A stretch of 64,000 bases of DNA from Lamellibrachia satsuma (GCA_033239005.1 BSQZ01000005.1:14137501-14201500); one strand, 5' to 3'; counted from the first letter of the stretch, positions 1 through 13,227 are shown. The notes: generated by a model from the sequence alone, not told the origin. Translations and numbers: made by a program.

Positions 1-640
1 AATTTTGGGAAGTGTAAATGCATACACATAGGACATGGAAACATGGACGAAGAATATAAAATGGGGGATACTGTACTAGGTAGAACCACACATGAATAGG
101 ACTTAGGTGTAACATTTAGTGCTGACATGAAAGTTTCAGAGCAATGTGGGATTGCTGCTTCGAAAGGAAATTAAATTCTAGAACTAATTAGGAGAACTAT
201 CACGTATAAGGAGAAACAGCTAATTGTACCCCTGTACAAAGCAATAATTATTACAATAAGGTTTGACAACACTAGAGACCAGATAGAAGTGTTTAAAATA
301 GTGAACGGTTATGAGGATGTTGATACGAATATGTTCTTCAAACTTAAAGAAGGCAGTGGAACCATAAGACACAAAGCAGCATTAGTTAAGGAGCTGTGTA
401 GGTTGGACATGAGAAAGTATTCTTTCTCACAGAGGGTGATAAATGAATAGAACAAACTGTCAAATGATTGTGTTAATGCTAGTAGTGTGAATATGTTTAA
501 AAATAGAATTGACAGATATATGATAAGGGCGGGCTACACATAGATGATACAATCGTTGGACTCTCGATAAGCCAATGGCTTCCTTGTCCACTTGCCATCT
601 GGAACTTGTTGTTTGGGATAGCAATCTTGTTAAATCGCCT
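1..640 (+). mobile_element. CR1-like LINE, 3' portion (decayed, cut by window edge)
   Basis: The plus strand reads as the end of a reverse transcriptase ORF and its 3' tail. It closely matches the copies at 38640-39420 (minus) and 61745-62670 (plus), sharing peptides such as [24 protein letters not shown] and NEWNKLS-like segments. In-frame stops (for example tag near 99 and taa near 172) and a deletion near 245 show it is dead. The non-coding end carries the block ccaatggcttccttgtccac and stops at cttgttaaatc near 640, the same terminus as the other copies. Confidence 0.85.
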
Positions 641-689
641 TCTTCTTCAACTACTCAACCCAGAGGTGTGCGTCTTTCAGGCTAGACGA

Positions 690-1165
690 GGATGCGCAAG
701 TTGGTATGAAGAACATAACTAATCTGCGATCGCTCTGTGCGACAAGGTGGCCCAGTCGTGCGAACGTTCTGTATACATTCAAGTCTGCATTCACTGCTGT
801 AGTTACTGCCCTGGAATATTCGGAAAATATGGGGACTCCAAAATCAGACACTATTGTTGACCATTGAGCGTGTCCTCTGAAGTCGGTTTCTTCTGACCAC
901 ATTCGTACTACGTCGACCCAGAAGTATGGAATGCATTCTTTGACAGTGCTGTAGAGCTAGTTGAAATATTTGAGACTAAGGCGAGCAAGCCGCGCAATAA
1001 TGGTAAACAGAGGCACTGTGCCCGCTGATATAACATACACGCCCAACCAGTATTGGATGAGAGCAATGTATCTGCCGTTCGTAGATCACTTGTTCCACGA
1101 AAAGGACACACTATTAGTCGTCCAGAATCACCACGTGACCCAGTACCTCACACCACGTTAGCGGG
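690..1165 (+). pseudogene. hAT transposase remnant (ZMYM1-like type)
   Basis: The plus strand from about 712 reads MKNITNLRSLCATRWPSRAN and continues with an AVVTALEY segment. This resembles the SLC-TRW-RA block of hAT transposases of the kind that gave rise to ZMYM1-like proteins. Further on, after frame changes, 1021-1110 reads PADITYTPNQYWMRAMYLPF, which resembles the conserved (Y)W-R-x-YLPF-DH block just downstream in that family. Stops and frameshifts lie between the two blocks. Assignment is from memory of the family pattern. Confidence 0.6.
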
Positions 1166-1337
1166 TGGATCTGACATTAGATTGTCCATTTGTGCGAGGT
1201 GCTCCAAGACGACATCCAAGGTGATCTGCGTCATTTACAAAATGGAAGGCAAGATGGGTCAGAGTCCCAACACACCCGAGGACAAGACAGAGGAAACCAA
1301 TCATCTCCTGTACCATAACATGTATACCGTAGGCCAT

Positions 1338-1490
1338 GTGCTGAGAAGGTAACTGGACATAGCCCCCTCCGGACATACTCCCCCTTGGACACAACCCTCT
1401 TGGACACCCCCCCCGGACATAGCCCTCTGGAAAAAGTGAATGTAGGAAACACAGTCACAAGAAAAAAGTCATAACTCACTACAATAATGT
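1338..1490 (+). repeat. Dispersed repeat, copy 1 (ggacatannccccc motif)
   Basis: About 150 bp starting ggccatgtgctgagaaggta are repeated in direct orientation at 1942-2095, with several mismatches. The body holds a run of short units of the form ggacataaccccctccgga, and the end shares the aaaaagtgaatgtaggaaa block. The two copies bracket about 450 bp without a readable gene. It could be two insertions of a small non-autonomous element or the repeated ends of one element. Confidence 0.6.
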
Positions 1491-1941
1491 TTTATTATAT
1501 TATGTCTAATGGTTGGAGCGGTTACCGGTTAGAATTCACCTCCGCCGTTTCGAAACTTCGTTCACCTCACTTTGCCCGTGTCTTTCGGAAGAAACACTAA
1601 AAGCCGTTGGTCCGAACTGTTGCGTTAGCCCAATTGCTAGAGAACTATACAACAATAGTGATACTGCTTGTGATTTGTTTCTCGACTGCCACAGCAGAGC
1701 CGCCGCCATTTAGTGCCATGCGACGTCACGGTGACCACTGAGCGCTTGTTGGGTTTGACCTTCATGCATGTCCACAAGGACTAGACGTTGGGTGAAGAGC
1801 ACGTCACCTACCACTTCAGTCGTTTGGCGCTAATATTTCGGCCAAATGAAGGAGAGGGCAGCAACGAAGACGTAAGAGAAGAATACTAGAAGCAGAACAT
1901 TTCAACAACTATTAGAAAGACGAGGTGGACATACTTGGGCC

Positions 1942-2095
1942 ATGTGCTGATTAGGTAACTGGATTTAACCCCCTCCGGACATACTCACCCTTGGACACAA
2001 CCCTCTTGGAAAACCCTCCCCCCGGACACAACCCTATGGAAAAAGCGAATGTAGGAAATACAGTCACAAGAAAAAAGCCACAAATCATTACAATA
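1942..2095 (+). repeat. Dispersed repeat, copy 2 (ggacatannccccc motif)
   Basis: This is a direct copy of 1338-1490, starting ggccatgtgctgattaggta and ending with an aaaaagcgaatgtaggaaa block followed by cagtcacaagaaaaaagcca. The ggacata-cccc motif recurs again at 2700-2765 and, inverted, at 2987-3045 and loosely near 7330-7392. Confidence 0.6.
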
Positions 2096-2610
2096 TATCA
2101 CGTCTGATTCCTTGTATTTAAAATATAAGTTGAAAAAATTAATACAAAACAAGCTGATACAAGATGTACTGACGCGATTACATAACATATAAGTGCTTGG
2201 CCACCTCTACGTTTTTTTAGTGCCAATTGAGAAGCCACGTTCAAAGCTGACTCTGCTGTTGGCAGCTAAATCATAGTGTCTAGTCAGAGTGTGTGGACGG
2301 CTCCAGTCTAACATTTATGTACTAAAACAGGTCACATGAACTTTACAGTGTAACAGCTGCCAGCGATTAAACAAATTCAAACCAAGAGATCATGCTAAGT
2401 ACTACATTGTAAAAAATACTATCAAAACATTATTATCACGTAATAGTGGTGTGTTGAAATTTAATTATGTTTTTAGAATTACTGTATACATACCCCCAGG
2501 TCATATTTGTCTTAATCATGAAACTTTATCGTGCTCAAATATCAGTGAAAATGTGCAAAACGTTACCTTTTTATTGAATATATAGTCTTTGAATAAAACA
2601 ATGTTGTGAC

Positions 2611-3046
2611 TTTTTTCCTAACCAAAACTGTGACTTTATTTCCCTGTGACTTTTCTCCTAGCCAAAACTGTGACTTTATTTTCCTGTGACTTTTTTTCTA
2701 GCCGGACATAATCCCTTCTGGACAAAACCCCCTCCGGACATAACCACCTCCGGACAAAAAACTCCTCACGTTCAATTCAGTTAAATTCAATACGTTTAAT
2801 ATAAATATGGGCGAAAACGTTTTAATTATCTCTGGAACGGACAAAATCCAGCATTTGGCATACTTGGGATAGAAAGTGGTATTAAAAAAATCCATTTATT
2901 TCTACCTGATGCAATGTTTATATTTATAGGAAATTAAACCTTTGTGTAGATATCATTCCTACCATACACCATTAACTTATTTTGTCCGTAGGGATTATGT
3001 CCTGAGGGGTTTCCCCTGTGGGATTATGTCCCGGATTCTTTCCGGA
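2611..3046. repeat. Short tandem blocks and inverted ggacata-cccc arms
   Basis: 2611-2702 holds a roughly 40-bp unit (ccaaaactgtgactttattt) repeated about 2.5 times. It leads into 2702-2765, which reads ccggacataatcccttctgg followed by further ggaca-cccc units. The inverse motif (gggattatgtcc) appears at 2992-3035, so the two blocks form imperfect inverted arms around about 220 bp. This looks like a small non-autonomous DNA element, but I could not fix its ends. Confidence 0.4.
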
Positions 3047-3119
3047 TGCTTGGTTTCATTGTTGGTAGATTGATAGCTCATAGGCAGTACTGGATCAAAG
3101 TTTCCTTGCCGGTATAGGT

Positions 3120-3372
3120 GCTCGGTCAGTTACTGACCGGACATTTGCTCACCGGACAGTTTCTCACCGGACAGTTGCTCACCGGACAGTTGCTCAACGG
3201 ACAGTTGCTCACCGGACAGTTGCTCACTGGACAGTTACTCACCGGACAGTTGCTCACCGGACAGTTACTCATCGGGCAGTTGCTCACCGGACAGTTACTC
3301 ACTGGACAGTTGCTCACCGGACAGTTGCTCACCGGACAGTTACTCACCGGACATTTATCGGACAGTTGCTCA
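3120..3372. repeat. Minisatellite, 15-bp unit
   Basis: The unit gttgctcaccggaca repeats about 16 times with few changes. Because 15 is a multiple of three, both strands give open frames (LLTGQ repeats on plus, NCPVS repeats on minus). These are by-products of the array, not evidence of a gene. Confidence 0.95.
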
Positions 3373-4539
3373 CCCTGTGTCAATGTTATTTGATGTACAA
3401 AAAACGAACAAATAGGAATTTCGAAAACATGGTCTATTGAGGGAACTAACGTAAAATGTAATTTCCCTTCCCCTGCAAAATGACAATACATAAAATAAGT
3501 GACAGTTCAAACAACTTGATTCAATGACCCTTCTGTTTCTGTTACTATTAAAACGACCACCAAGAGGCGCCAAATTTCTCCTCATATATCTACATATATA
3601 TTATGTAGTAAATATATCAGTATATCACATTTAATCAATTCACATCATTGCAGAATAAATAACTTACTATTACGAGATCTTCTAATTGATTGATATGAAG
3701 ATCAAAGTTAAGTTTCTTTGTAAACTTAAAAGCAAACGTTAACATTTTGCGAACGTAATGTCGTTTGTAGATAAAAAAAACTGCAAACCTAGATTAGCCA
3801 GATACACGAATTATCTTATTGATAACTAACAAAGAAAAGATGCAATCGTATCACTGTCATCAGAGCGGTCTTTTGTCGTTCAGTTGTTAACTGTCTTTGA
3901 CTAACTCATTTTGACCAGGCAACTTCCCGAATCGGATTGTTTCTCCGATGTGTATTAACAAAGGATATCGGAACCATTTGCAACGTTTTATTGACGTAGT
4001 ATAGTCTAATTAGGCTGTAGCGAGATTCTTGCGAGCGTAGGGAGGGGCGCTACAACGACGGATGTTATCTTATCGTTTCCGCCTTGGCCCCGACTTCCCC
4101 GCAGCGCTCGGCGTCACCAGGACGGCCATGGAAACTGCAGTGATTGCAGTCTTTCGACGGGTGTCACGTTTCAATCGACCGGAGGGCTAGACTTTCACAT
4201 CCGGGGGGGGGGTCATCTAAAATCTGTTGTGTGCGCCCTTATAGAAGAGGGGTGAGGGTGATACACGATTTACTATGCAAACATTTTGCCGGAGAAATCC
4301 TAATGGGAAAAGCCCAGCGGAAGAAAAACAATTGTTCCAAAAAAAGGCGCAACATTTCGCTAAATTTAAAGTATACAGTCAAATGACAAACATAATTAAC
4401 ACAACGGGTCCTCCAACGTCATCGTCATTTTCATAAACGTAGACAGTATGCTTTCTAAATCCTCATCTCTCTAAGGGCCGACGTATTATTACCCTCATTA
4501 TATCCCCTCAACGATGTACATTCGCTGTCAATATCGGCA
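3373..4539. other. No gene seen
   Basis: Unique-looking sequence without a convincing open frame, exon pair or repeat. A G-run lies at 4203-4211. Confidence 0.5.
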
Positions 4540-5262
4540 CCCACCCACCCCCACCATCATACCCCCATCACCATGCCCCCACCACCATGCTCCCATCACC
4601 ATGCCCCCACCACATGCCCTCACCACTATGCCCCCACCACCATGCCCCACCACTATGCCCCCACCACCATGCTCCCATCACCATGCCCCCACCACCATGC
4701 TCCCATCACCATGCCCCACTACTATGCCCCCACCACCATGCTCCCATCACCATGCCCCCACCACCATGCCCCCACCACCATGCCCTCACCACTATGCCCC
4801 CACCACCATGCCCCACTACTATGCCCCCACCACCATGATCCCATCACCATGCCCCCACCACCATGCTCCCATCACCATGCCCCCACCACCATGCCCTCAC
4901 CACTATGCCCCCACCACCATGCCCCACCACTATGCCCCCACCACCATGCTCCCATCACCATGCCCCCACCACCATGCTCCCATCACCATGCCCCCACCAC
5001 CATGCTCCCATCACCATGCCCCCACCACCATGCCCCCACCACCATGCCCTCACCACTATGCCCCCACCACATGCCCTCACCACTATGCCCCCACCACTAT
5101 GCCTCCACCACCATGCCCCCACCACTATGCGCCCACCACATGCCCTCACCACTATGCCCCCACCACTATTCCCCCACCACCATGCCCCCACCACTATGCC
5201 CCCACCACCATGCCCCCACCACTATGCCCCCACCACCATGCCACCACAATAATGCCTCCACC
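4540..5262. repeat. C-rich minisatellite, 12-15-bp units
   Basis: Variants of ccccaccaccatg, ctcccatcaccatg and ccctcaccactatg alternate for about 720 bp. Strong strand asymmetry (almost no G on plus except in atg) is typical of an expanded minisatellite. Several overlapping frames stay open for up to 251 codons, giving His/Pro/Thr-rich peptides with no other support. Confidence 0.95.
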
Positions 5263-5320
5263 ATCGTAATCATCACACTTCACATAGAGTTCAACCTCTT
5301 GATGTGACCTTCATGGCACC

Positions 5321-6310
5321 ATGGAACACATCCTACGAACAAGAAGTGAAGACCTGAGGAACCATCCAGGAAAAGTTGTGACAATACATCAACAGGATGC
5401 TTTGTTTGGCGTACATCAAAGCTGCAACCTCAAACATACTGGCATCTGCCCCTTCAATCCGCACGTATTTCCAGATCACATGTTCGCAGCTGTTGAAACT
5501 ACAGAAAGACCTGCACCACCCGATGGCATGTCTGATGTCAATCTCATCCAAGATCCTGGGCCGGTTGAACAAACTAAACATTCAGGGCCACTCAGAGCCA
5601 AGCACCAGGCATCACCAACCGTCAGAATCCTATACCAGGTCCATCAACCTCAGATAACCCAATGCCAGGTTCATCAACCTCAGATGACCCAATTCCAGAC
5701 CCATCAACCTCAGCTGACCAAATGCCAGGTTCATCAACCTCAGATGACCCAATGCCAGGTTCATCAACCTCAGATGACCCAATGCCAGGTCAATCAACAC
5801 TAGATTATCCACACCTAGGATCATCTGAACAGATTTCTGACCAAACAGCTGTAACACCTGCCCCAGAAAAAGGTACTTCAGGATACGTGTCACCATCAGA
5901 CACAATGGGAATACTCCTGGTTGAACAAAATAAACCTAGAAATAAAAGCACACGAAGAAATAGGACAGTCGTTTGACTGCTAGTCCCTAAAAGGAAGATG
6001 TCGGCGAAGGCACCGTCCAATTGTCTTGCAAAAAGCAAAACGAAAGAGGGAAAGCATAAGACACCCATCCGTGTCGTGTGGGTCAAGTGGAAACCAAGGA
6101 AAGGAACGGGGAAAGGGAAAGAAAAAGGGGAAGGAACAACTGAAAGATAGTGATGAGGGTGCAATGTGCATTTATTGTTTACGCCTTTTTTCAGAATCGC
6201 GCTACAGAGAGAAATGGATAAAGTGCGACACTTGCGTAAGATGGGTCCACGAGAAACGTGCAGGAACTGATGACGTCACTGACTATACTTGTGAACTATG
6301 TATAGAGTAA
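5321..6310 (+). pseudogene. Pogo-like DDE transposase, C-terminal remnant
   Basis: Plus-strand frames in sequence resemble the C-terminal part of pogo/jerky-type transposases (Tc1-mariner superfamily). First comes LRNHPGKVVTIHQQDALFGV with TGICPFNPHVF and TTERPAPP near 5345-5525. Then comes a low-complexity linker containing a 30-bp tandem repeat (PGSSTSDDPM, 5640-5800). Next is SPSDTMG...KPRNKSTRRNRTVV interrupted by tga at 5974-5976. Last, in another frame, comes a cysteine/histidine zinc-binding tail (CIYC, CDTC, CELC; 6163-6300) like the PHD-like tail of these elements. The DDE catalytic core is missing upstream, where the C-rich array begins. Frame changes and stops make it non-functional. 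Confidence 0.7.
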
Positions 6311-9300
6311 ATACATTTCCAGTGCATTGTATTCGCTGAAAGAGACAATATTCCTGGCATGGAAGTGGTTTAGTGGTACTGAACTGTTTCTATTATTGAG
6401 TACAAAGTAATTTCACTTTGCCCCTGTGGGGAAGTTCACTTTGCTCCGCAGTCTTGGGGCAATGTGGAATTTCCGTAATTTTTTTATCGTCCAAAAAGTC
6501 AAATAAATAATTCGTTTACAGGAACAGTGTTTGTGTATCTGTAAACAGTTGGTATTATATGGATCTACTTGGAATAAGTTGACCCCATGGCACAATACGT
6601 TTTAACGTTCCACATAGCCCTGGGCTCCCTACATTTTGTCCGGTAGTTTATTTCCCGTTACTTTCTTTCCTACATTCGTCGTGCGCATTTCCTATATTCC
6701 TCATTTCAGCCAAACAAATTTCTCTCAAAAAGGGGGTTCGTTCGAACCCTCCACTCCCCAAGGCCGGGCCTGCAGCTACATACAAAACTTTAACCATCAG
6801 TTACGGCAGCAGTGACTGGTGTGATGCAAGAAGCGAAATATCATTTTCCAGACGATCTTAGAAGATGGATTCACACACGCGGATTGTATGCCCCAAAATC
6901 TGATGGAAAAAGTACTGTGATCAAGCCAGTCTTGTGAGACTGAAAAGACTAGGCTTCCACCATTGGATAATGGCGGCGGTAAAAGTTTAGTACTGCAATC
7001 GATCCCATATTGCTTTGCGCGACAAATTACGTAATCAAGTGGCGTCTGGAGCGTAAAACGTCACCCGCCATTAACAAACAATGTACGCAACTACGTTACC
7101 GACGCCGCAGAACGACAGCGACAACGACGACCTCGCACAAGTTTTGTGAGCTCCTTAGGAAAGCGATATCTTTCAGATTCAATGAAAATACATATGCTCA
7201 TCGTGGCAGTTTGGTCGTACGGTCATCGGTGGATCCGAACCACCGAATCGTCCACAGTGTCACCAGTACACCGTTTACAGGGAAGAACGCCAACCCACCC
7301 AACATACCAAAGAACAGTTTGATATAATCATGGGGGTTTGTCATCTGGGGGCTTTACCCAGGAGGGTTTTGTCCGATGCGTATTTTGTCCCACGCCGCAG
7401 CCGCCGTTTGCACGAGCGATTAATTGTCCGATTAATAGGGCGACGTGCACAGTGTCGCATGACAAAGCGGAACTAAATTATGTATACTAGACAGTGGATG
7501 TATATTTTCTTCCTCCAATACACGATTCCACCGAGCGTGTGACCGCCCTGAGCTTGTGTAATCATCGTCTCCATCATATCGTATCAGCTGTTCTCTCGGA
7601 GATTGATACGACTGCAGGCACACATCGTGTCGTAACTAACCGTTCTCCTGCGCAATCAACGACACACTTCTACGAATGAACATTGCTTTTGGAGGCCTAC
7701 GTTTATGGCGCGCACGTGGCCGATTATTCCGAACCAGTTTACGGGAACAATAATGTAATAAACCGAGTCTGATGGAGTCGACGATGCAGCAAGCATCTGC
7801 GCCGTCGTATCTATACGGGTATTTGTCGGGGGGGGGGGGGTCACTCCGCAACATATCATAACACCCGTTATCATCTGGCGAAATTTTTCATAATGGATTT
7901 CAGGATTTGTATGATTGATGCCACATTCACGTACAGTGCCAACACCACGCTCCTTTAGTCCACTGTTGGGCTAAGTCGGGTCGGTCAAGTCAGTGCATGC
8001 TAATTAAGTTACTTTAGAGTTTGACGCATTAGTCATCGATCGCCCGTGCCCGCCACGCGCAATGCATTCCACTGCTTGCGATATCGATCTCTGTTAAACA
8101 AGTTACTGGAGGCCGGGGTTAAAACAATCTACTTATTACATCGTTAATTCGCATTATTTGAACCTGTAAATTTGTTACAATAGCATTTCTTGTGCGTAAT
8201 TGCGACACGACACACTTCAACTACACATAATATATTGTAAACGAAAATAATGAGTGGGCATCTACTGGCTTTCTGCTGTGAACCTACATAAATATATTTA
8301 TCAAGATTGATGACCCTCAGCTGAATGCAACGTGCTTGAGATATTTACATGTGTCCATTTCAGTATTGAAGTTAATTATAAAATTCACAATAGTATATGT
8401 GATGAACGCAGCATCTGCCTAAATTCCCCGCTCCAAATGGCCGCACACAGAGAGATGAATGGACACTTGACTTGCAGACCACTGATTTGAGGGGGCTTGA
8501 CTTGGCAAGTTGTGGACTTAATTGCCAACAAATCAGCTGATACACCACGTTCTTTACACAAATAACTTGGTTGAGTCAGCATAAAGTTTCCAAAATGGTT
8601 TTGATCATGTCATTTTTAGAAACTGATCAAATTACCGAGTACCAAGTTACCACTCACTAAATCACCCTTACCAGATTAATTACCTGCGCGCGGAAGAGTT
8701 ACGCAAGCTCGTCCTCCAACATGGAGTGATAGCCCCGAGACTGCGGTTTTGAAATGAGACGCCATTCAGAGGGTTAACTGCTATGCGGGGATTTGGAGGT
8801 CCATGTGTCAGGGCAATAAGTGCAAGTAGTTAGGTGACTTCAAACGCAAGCAGCAGCTAACGTCGGACACGACCAATCAGTTCCCGACACCCCGACTACT
8901 TGCTGAGCGTAGTTAACTGGAAGAAGCATGACTTTACGTCTACAAAATGCACATCTAGGCTCTTAAACTAGGCCAATTTTAGTGCACAGGCATTCGGTTC
9001 ACTAAAGCCGCGCACAATTCCTCTGTACTGAAACGAATTTGATCACTTATACTGGCGTTTTGAAACCTTTTACGTCGTCTCACGTGCAACAAACAGTTCT
9101 AAATTGTAAAATGTAGACTGCATTGACAGTGTGCGCATGCAGCAAATACCAGTTGTTACATTTTCATCAATGGGTTAGACATTGTGCCCCTGTCAATGTC
9201 TTCCCTTGGTAGTTACCTTATGAACTGTCTTTCTTGTTATTTAGATCAGGACCTTTTTACAGTTGACTCAAAGTTCAGTTTACGAAAGAATAAATATATT

Positions 9301-9424
9301 TATTTTAAAATCGAATCACCTTTAAAATCATATGAAAAAAACTGACAACTTTGTCCACTGTGGGAATATATTATATGTTAATATCCCAACTCATTAGCAT
9401 AATTGTTTTGTTGTCTTTATATTG
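6311..9424. other. No gene seen; scattered repeat-like motifs
   Basis: No exon pair or convincing coding frame on either strand. 6630-6660 and 7330-7392 carry gggg-tttgtcc motifs related to the ggacata-cccc repeats near 1.4-3.0 kb. A G-run sits at about 7830-7842. The remainder looks unique. Confidence 0.45.
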
Positions 9425-9545
9425 GGATTTTCTTTCTCACAGATGGTGATAACTGAATGGAACAAACTGCCGAATGATTGTGTTAATGTTAGTAGTGTGA
9501 ATATGTTTAAAAATAGAATTGACAGATATCTGATAAGGGCGAGAC
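9425..9545 (+). mobile_element. CR1-like LINE, short 3' fragment
   Basis: About 120 bp reading ttctttctcacagatggtga through agaattgacagatatctgat match the last coding part of the CR1-like copies at 1-640, 38640 and 61745. Both ends are truncated and no 3' terminal repeat follows. Confidence 0.85.
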
Positions 9546-10255
9546 AGTCAGATTGATTAATAAGACCAACACTAGTCATTCAACTAATTACATTTACTGA
9601 AAAACAAGCAAGACATAATACAAGATGTTAATTAAGCATAGCATGAATGAAACAGATCGCTATGTCTTTAAAAAAGATGACATCAAGTAAACTGTCATGT
9701 ACAAGACTCCATTTCACAGCTGGATACCTTCTTTATTTCACCGACTGCTGTTTATATTCATTCATATGCAGGTCTACTTCACTAAGTTTAGTACCTCTGG
9801 AATATATTTAAAGCTGCTGTTTGTTAGCTTCTCTTGCATCGCTCCTGCATTCCCTGACATCTAAATGTTGCCCATCTTACATTATTCAGAAATAAACCAT
9901 AACCATATAGCATAACATTTTGTTTATGCTACAGGACAGCTCATGCTTAGAAAGGATCACAAGATTCAATTTAAAACAGAATGACAAAAATAATGTTACA
10001 TAAATATTATTTATAACAACAAACACTTAAATTTATTTTAAACAGTCTCCACATATCATTAACACAATGCATACTTTTTAACTTAACTACAGAAAAATAT
10101 ACTTTTAAAATATTTAATTCATGAAAATATTTTGCTTGCTGAGTAAATGCAAACTATTTGAATATTTGAAATACCCAGGGAGGCCAAATACACCCACCTT
10201 CTGTCAATGCTCCCTTACCGTTCACTTTCTGAGATTGCGACATTCTTTGCCAGTG
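9546..10255. other. AT-rich sequence, no gene seen
   Basis: I see no coding frame, splice-site pair or repeat family here. Confidence 0.4.
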
Positions 10256-12064
10256 TCTACCAACATACTACACCCCACAGGAACATACTACACCACCACA
10301 GGAACATATTACACCATCATAGGATCATATTACACCCCACAGAAACATAATCCACCACCACAGGAACATATTACACCACCATAGGATCATATTACACCCA
10401 ACAGGAACATACTACACCCCACAGGAACATACTACACCACCACAGGAACATATTACACCACCATAGGATCATATTACACCACCACAGGAACATTCACCCC
10501 ACAGGAACATACCACACCACCATAGGAACATATTACACCCCACAGGAACATACTACACCCCCAGGACCATACTACACCCCACAGCCAGGAACATACTACA
10601 CCCCACAGGAACATACTACACTCCCACAGGAACATACTACACCTCACAGGAACATACTACACCCCCAAGAACATACAACACACCCACAGGAACATACTAC
10701 ACCCCCAGGAACATACTACACCCCACAGGAATATACTACACCCCCAGGAACATGCCACACCCCCACATGAACATACTACACCCCCACAGAACATACCACA
10801 CCCCACAGGAACACACTACAACCCCAGGAACATACCACACACCCACATGAACATACTACACCCCCACAGGAACATACCACACCCCCACAGGAACATACTA
10901 CACCCCCAGGAACATACCACACCCGCACAGGAACATACTACACCCACATGAACATACTACACCCCCACAGGAACATACTACACCCCCAGGAACATACCAC
11001 ACCCCCACAGGAACATACAACACCCCCATGAACATACCACACCCCCACAGGAACATACTACACCCCCAGGAACATACTACACTCCAGGAACGTACCACAC
11101 ACCCACAGGAACATACTGCACCCCCAGGAACATACCACACCCCAAAGGAACATACTACACCCCCAGGAACATACCACACCCCCACAGGAACATACTACAC
11201 CCACAGGAACATACTACACCCCCACAGGAACATACTACACCCCCAGGAACATACCACACCCCCACATGAACATACTACACCCACATGAACATACTACACC
11301 CCCACAGGAATATACTACACCCCCAGGAACATACCACACCCCACAGGAACATACTACACCCCCAGGAACATACCACACCCCCACAGGAACATACTACAAC
11401 CCCAGGAACATACTACACCCCAGGAACGTACCACACACCCACAGGAACATACTGCACCCCCAGGAACATACTACACACCCACAGGAACATATTACACCCC
11501 CAGGAACATACCACACCCCCACAAGAACATACAACACCCCCAGGAACATACCACACCCCCACAGAACATACCACACCCCACAGGAACACACTACACCCCC
11601 AGGAACATACCACACACCCACAGGAACATACTAAACCCCTAGAACATACCACACCCCCACAGGAACATACTACACCCCCAGGAACATACCACAAACCCAC
11701 AGGAACATACTACACCCACAGGAACATACTACACCCCCACAGGAACATACTACACCCCCAGGAACATACTACACACCCACAGGAACATACTACACCCCCA
11801 GGAACATACCACACCCCACAGGAACATACTACACCCCCAGGAACATACTACACCCCCACAGGAACATACTACACCCCCAGGAACATACTACACCCCCAGG
11901 AACATACCACATACCCACAGGAACATACTACACCCCCAGGAACATACTACACCCCCACAGGAACATACTACACCCCAGGAACATACCACACCCCCACAGG
12001 AACATACTACACCCACAGGAACATACTACATCCCCAGGAACATACTACACCCCCACAGGAACAT
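10256..12064. repeat. Minisatellite, about 20-bp unit, 1.8 kb
   Basis: Variants of ccccacaggaacatactaca repeat roughly 90 times. Units with ccac or ctac, with and without the extra ca, and aca/cca variants mix, and the first 300 bp are the most diverged. All long frames (up to 291 codons on plus) come from the array. Confidence 0.95.
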
Positions 12065-12361
12065 CGTCTTGGCAAAAGGTTGCTATGTAATAAAAAAGTC
12101 TTGTGCATATTAAAACATTTGATGATGTATCAAATTAGTACAAACATGTTGTATATTTAACATTACATAATGCAAACCTGTTAAATCTCCCCTGGTACAA
12201 AAACATGTAAATACTATAACCTACTTAATTGCACAGACTATGAAATACACTGTTTTTAATTCTGTTACATGAAGTGAATTGGTAAATAGGAACTCTGACA
12301 AAACTACACTTTTTAAAACTGCAGTGTTATCAAACTACAAAAGATAACTAAATTCTTATAT

Positions 12362-12424
<63 letters not shown>
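12362..12424. repeat. (AT)n microsatellite
   Basis: About 30 consecutive at/ta dinucleotides. Confidence 0.95.
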
Positions 12425-12429
<5 letters not shown>

Positions 12430-12724
12430 TCCCACTACTATGATCATAATTTTCTCAAACTCTGCAATGCATTCTTGCTCTGTTGCTTTCACGCATTAGA
12501 ATGTCTGTCCCTCATATCATGTGACATCGATAGGTCATGTGGCCGCCTACAAACACAAACCATTTTACATTAAAAGATATATGATATCCATGAATATTCG
12601 CTGACCCAGTAAGTTTGCCAGTAGTTTGCCCCCCTTGAAGCTGTGAGACAATAGGAATTATAGAGTAATTCATTAAGAGGAACACTGAGATGGGAGAACT
12701 GCGTGAAGAGAGATTTGACAGGAG

Positions 12725-12870
12725 TGGGAGGGGCAAGGAGAATGAGAACGAGGGATGAGGGAGGGGAGAATGAGAGCAAGGGATGAGGGAATGGAGAATG
12801 AGAGCGAGGGATGAGGAAATGGAGAATTAAAGCGAGGGATGATGAAGGAGTGGAGAATGAGGAGTGGAGA
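12725..12870. repeat. Purine-rich tandem repeat, about 28 bp
   Basis: Units like gagggatgagggaatggaga repeat about four times with changes. Plus is almost pure purine. Confidence 0.75.
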
Positions 12871-13227
12871 CGGTTGGTGGAGACGACAGTGAAACGGGAT
12901 CAGTGACGAAGAAGAAGGGAAACAAAAACGGTGCCAGTCTTCACCCTAGACCCAGATAAAGAAGAAAGCAACAACATTACAACATTGTGTGATTGAGTGA
13001 CAAGCCTCCAAGCAATACCCATGGGAATTTGAATTTTAAGTGTCTATGTGCATCTTAAATAAAATAATGCATCTAAATTTAATGCCAACACTAGGCAAAG
13101 GCCAGATTTTTATTTTATGATTATATACAATTATAAGTACGAATTAAATTGCATATAAATAACTAAATAAAATTAAGCCCTCAGTTAATTGCAAGTAAAA
13201 CGTAGAAAATTGAAAAATAAGTTAGTG

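Noticed and set aside
4514..5307. Long His/Pro-rich open frames (up to 251 codons)
   Set aside because: They come from the C-rich minisatellite, several frames overlap, and no conserved or unique segment extends beyond the array.
10256..12064. CRISPR array
   Set aside because: Units are contiguous without unique spacers and the DNA is clearly from an animal. The same applies to all other arrays here.
11266..12160. 291-codon plus frame and minus counterparts
   Set aside because: Produced by the 20-bp array; the only non-repeat tail is about 25 residues after the array.
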